Positions 4,405 through 5,154 of a stretch of 5,154 nucleotides of DNA are shown piece after piece. Both the position numbers and the translations under genes were made by a program. The DNA comes from CALMEC01 sp031376485 (GTDB lineage: Bacteria > Actinomycetota > Thermoleophilia > Miltoncostaeales > Miltoncostaeaceae): the NCBI GenBank assembly GCA_031376485.1, contig JANMDV010000037.1:1-5154 (forward strand). The letters are read 5' to 3'. Positions within the stretch are counted from its first letter, which is position 1; each line of letters starts with the position of its first letter. The notes under the pieces were generated by a model. The model made no database searches and was not told where the DNA came from. It worked only from the letters and a program-made list of their open reading frames with translations.

Positions 4405-5145
4405 ATGACAAGGAACAACCTTCTCGCCGCCGTCGCCCTGGTGATCTCTCTGCAGATCAGCGGTACGGCACTGTCCGAAACGGTCCCGGCGCCCACGCCT
4501 GCCCGGACCACCGCAGCGCCGTTGCCGGGCGGCCCAACGCCCGAGCGTTCGTGGACCGCGCGCATCGAGTATCCGACCGCCGCGCGCGCGCGGCCCGGTG
4601 GCCGCATCGTCGCGAAACTGCAGCACTACACGCCCTACAGCCGGCGCCCCGCGATCTACATGGTCACCGCGTCGCGACTGTTGGCGAGTGGCAAGGTCTG
4701 GATCCGTATTCAGTTACCGCAGCGTCCCAACGGCTCGCAGGGTTGGGTGCCGATCCGAGCCGTCACGCTGCGCGCGCACACCACCTGGATTCGCATCAAC
4801 CAACGCACGCGCGCCGTCAGCGTGTTCAAAGCGGGACGGAAAATCAAGAGCTTCCGCGCCGCGGTCGGCACCGGTGGCACCCCCACCCCGTCCGGCCTGT
4901 TCGCGATCCAGGACGTGGTGGCGACCGACGGCCAGCTCGGCCCCTACATCCTGACGCTGACCGCGCACAGCAGGGTGCTCAAGTCGTTCGCAGGCGGCGA
5001 CGGCACGATCGGCATCCACGGTTGGCCCGACAGCGGCGCACTCGGCAAGGCCGTGTCACACGGCTGCGTCCGAATGTCGCGCACCGGCGTCCGCGCCCTG
5101 ACCCGCTGGGCCAGTGCCGGTGTCCCGGTCGAAATCGTCGGGTAG
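4405..5145 (+). CDS. Secreted L,D-transpeptidase (SH3-like + YkuD), copy 2
   Basis: This 246-residue paralog of the preceding gene has the same order: signal peptide (1-24, Arg3, core 6-18, likely cleavage after ALS24), Pro/Ala-rich linker (27-47), SH3-like domain (about 49-122, with LPQRPNGSQGWVPIRAV) and YkuD domain (about 128-245). RAAVGTGGTPTPSGLF (151-166), His205 in GIHGWP and catalytic Cys221 in SHGCVRMS are all present, so activity is expected. From the start of the SH3-like domain it is about 60% identical to copy 1 by hand alignment, with conservation highest in the YkuD core. Signal peptide and linker are unrelated in detail. The divergence argues for an old tandem duplication with possible specialisation. 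It has no cysteine other than the catalytic one. The start has no Shine-Dalgarno sequence, so leaderless initiation is likely. Nine bases remain after its TAG. Confidence 0.93.
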   Translation: MTRNNLLAAVALVISLQISGTALSETVPAPTPARTTAAPLPGGPTPERSWTARIEYPTAARARPGGRIVAKLQHYTPYSRRPAIYMVTASRLLASGKVWIRIQLPQRPNGSQGWVPIRAVTLRAHTTWIRINQRTRAVSVFKAGRKIKSFRAAVGTGGTPTPSGLFAIQDVVATDGQLGPYILTLTAHSRVLKSFAGGDGTIGIHGWPDSGALGKAVSHGCVRMSRTGVRALTRWASAGVPVEIVG

Positions 5146-5154
5146 GTCCCGTAG

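Noticed and set aside
1..5154. tRNA, rRNA, CRISPR array or attachment site
   Set aside because: I looked for regularly spaced repeats and for cloverleaf or att-like repeats and found none. The only tandem repeats are the 12-bp pair at 120-143 and the 6-bp pair at 835-846.

Overview
The window is high-GC bacterial chromosome, roughly two thirds G+C by eye. It has strong G/C bias at third codon positions, GTG and TTG starts, and two probably leaderless genes. SucC/SucD sequence details and the secreted SH3-like/YkuD proteins with an 'RPNGSQGW' motif point to an actinobacterium. The style recalls Thermoleophilia-type lineages, but that placement is an impression from family knowledge, not a computed phylogeny.

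Layout. Positions 1-164 hold an unresolved edge region that looks coding on both strands. Positions 165-847 (minus strand) hold a two-gene toxin-antitoxin operon: a ribbon-helix-helix type antitoxin followed by a PIN-domain (VapC-like) toxin, overlapping by 4 nt. The toxin appears to have Gly where the third conserved PIN acidic residue belongs. A 6-bp inverted repeat spanning the antitoxin start is a candidate autoregulatory operator. Positions 848-1107 contain no convincing gene. Positions 1108-1431 (minus strand) encode a 107-residue unknown protein, perhaps a small winged-helix protein, transcribed divergently from sucC.

Positions 1493-3513 (plus strand) hold sucC-sucD, a full-length succinyl-CoA synthetase operon of the TCA cycle with a 5-nt intergenic gap. 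A 9-bp inverted repeat lies just before the sucC TTG start and its right arm touches the Shine-Dalgarno sequence. A hairpin follows sucD.

Positions 3600-4337 and 4405-5145 (plus strand) are a tandem pair of secreted L,D-transpeptidases. Both have the order signal peptide, Pro-rich linker, SH3-like domain, YkuD domain, and they are about 60% identical by eye over the mature part. They are probably peptidoglycan 3-3 cross-linking or remodelling enzymes. Neither has a Shine-Dalgarno sequence, and both have a TANNNT box 7-9 nt before ATG. The last 9 bases carry nothing recognisable.

Taken together the window holds core metabolism, cell-wall remodelling and one small accessory toxin-antitoxin locus. 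I see no convincing new multi-gene system. The points most worth checking are the altered PIN active site, the sucC leader inverted repeat, and the duplicated transpeptidases with their separate promoters.
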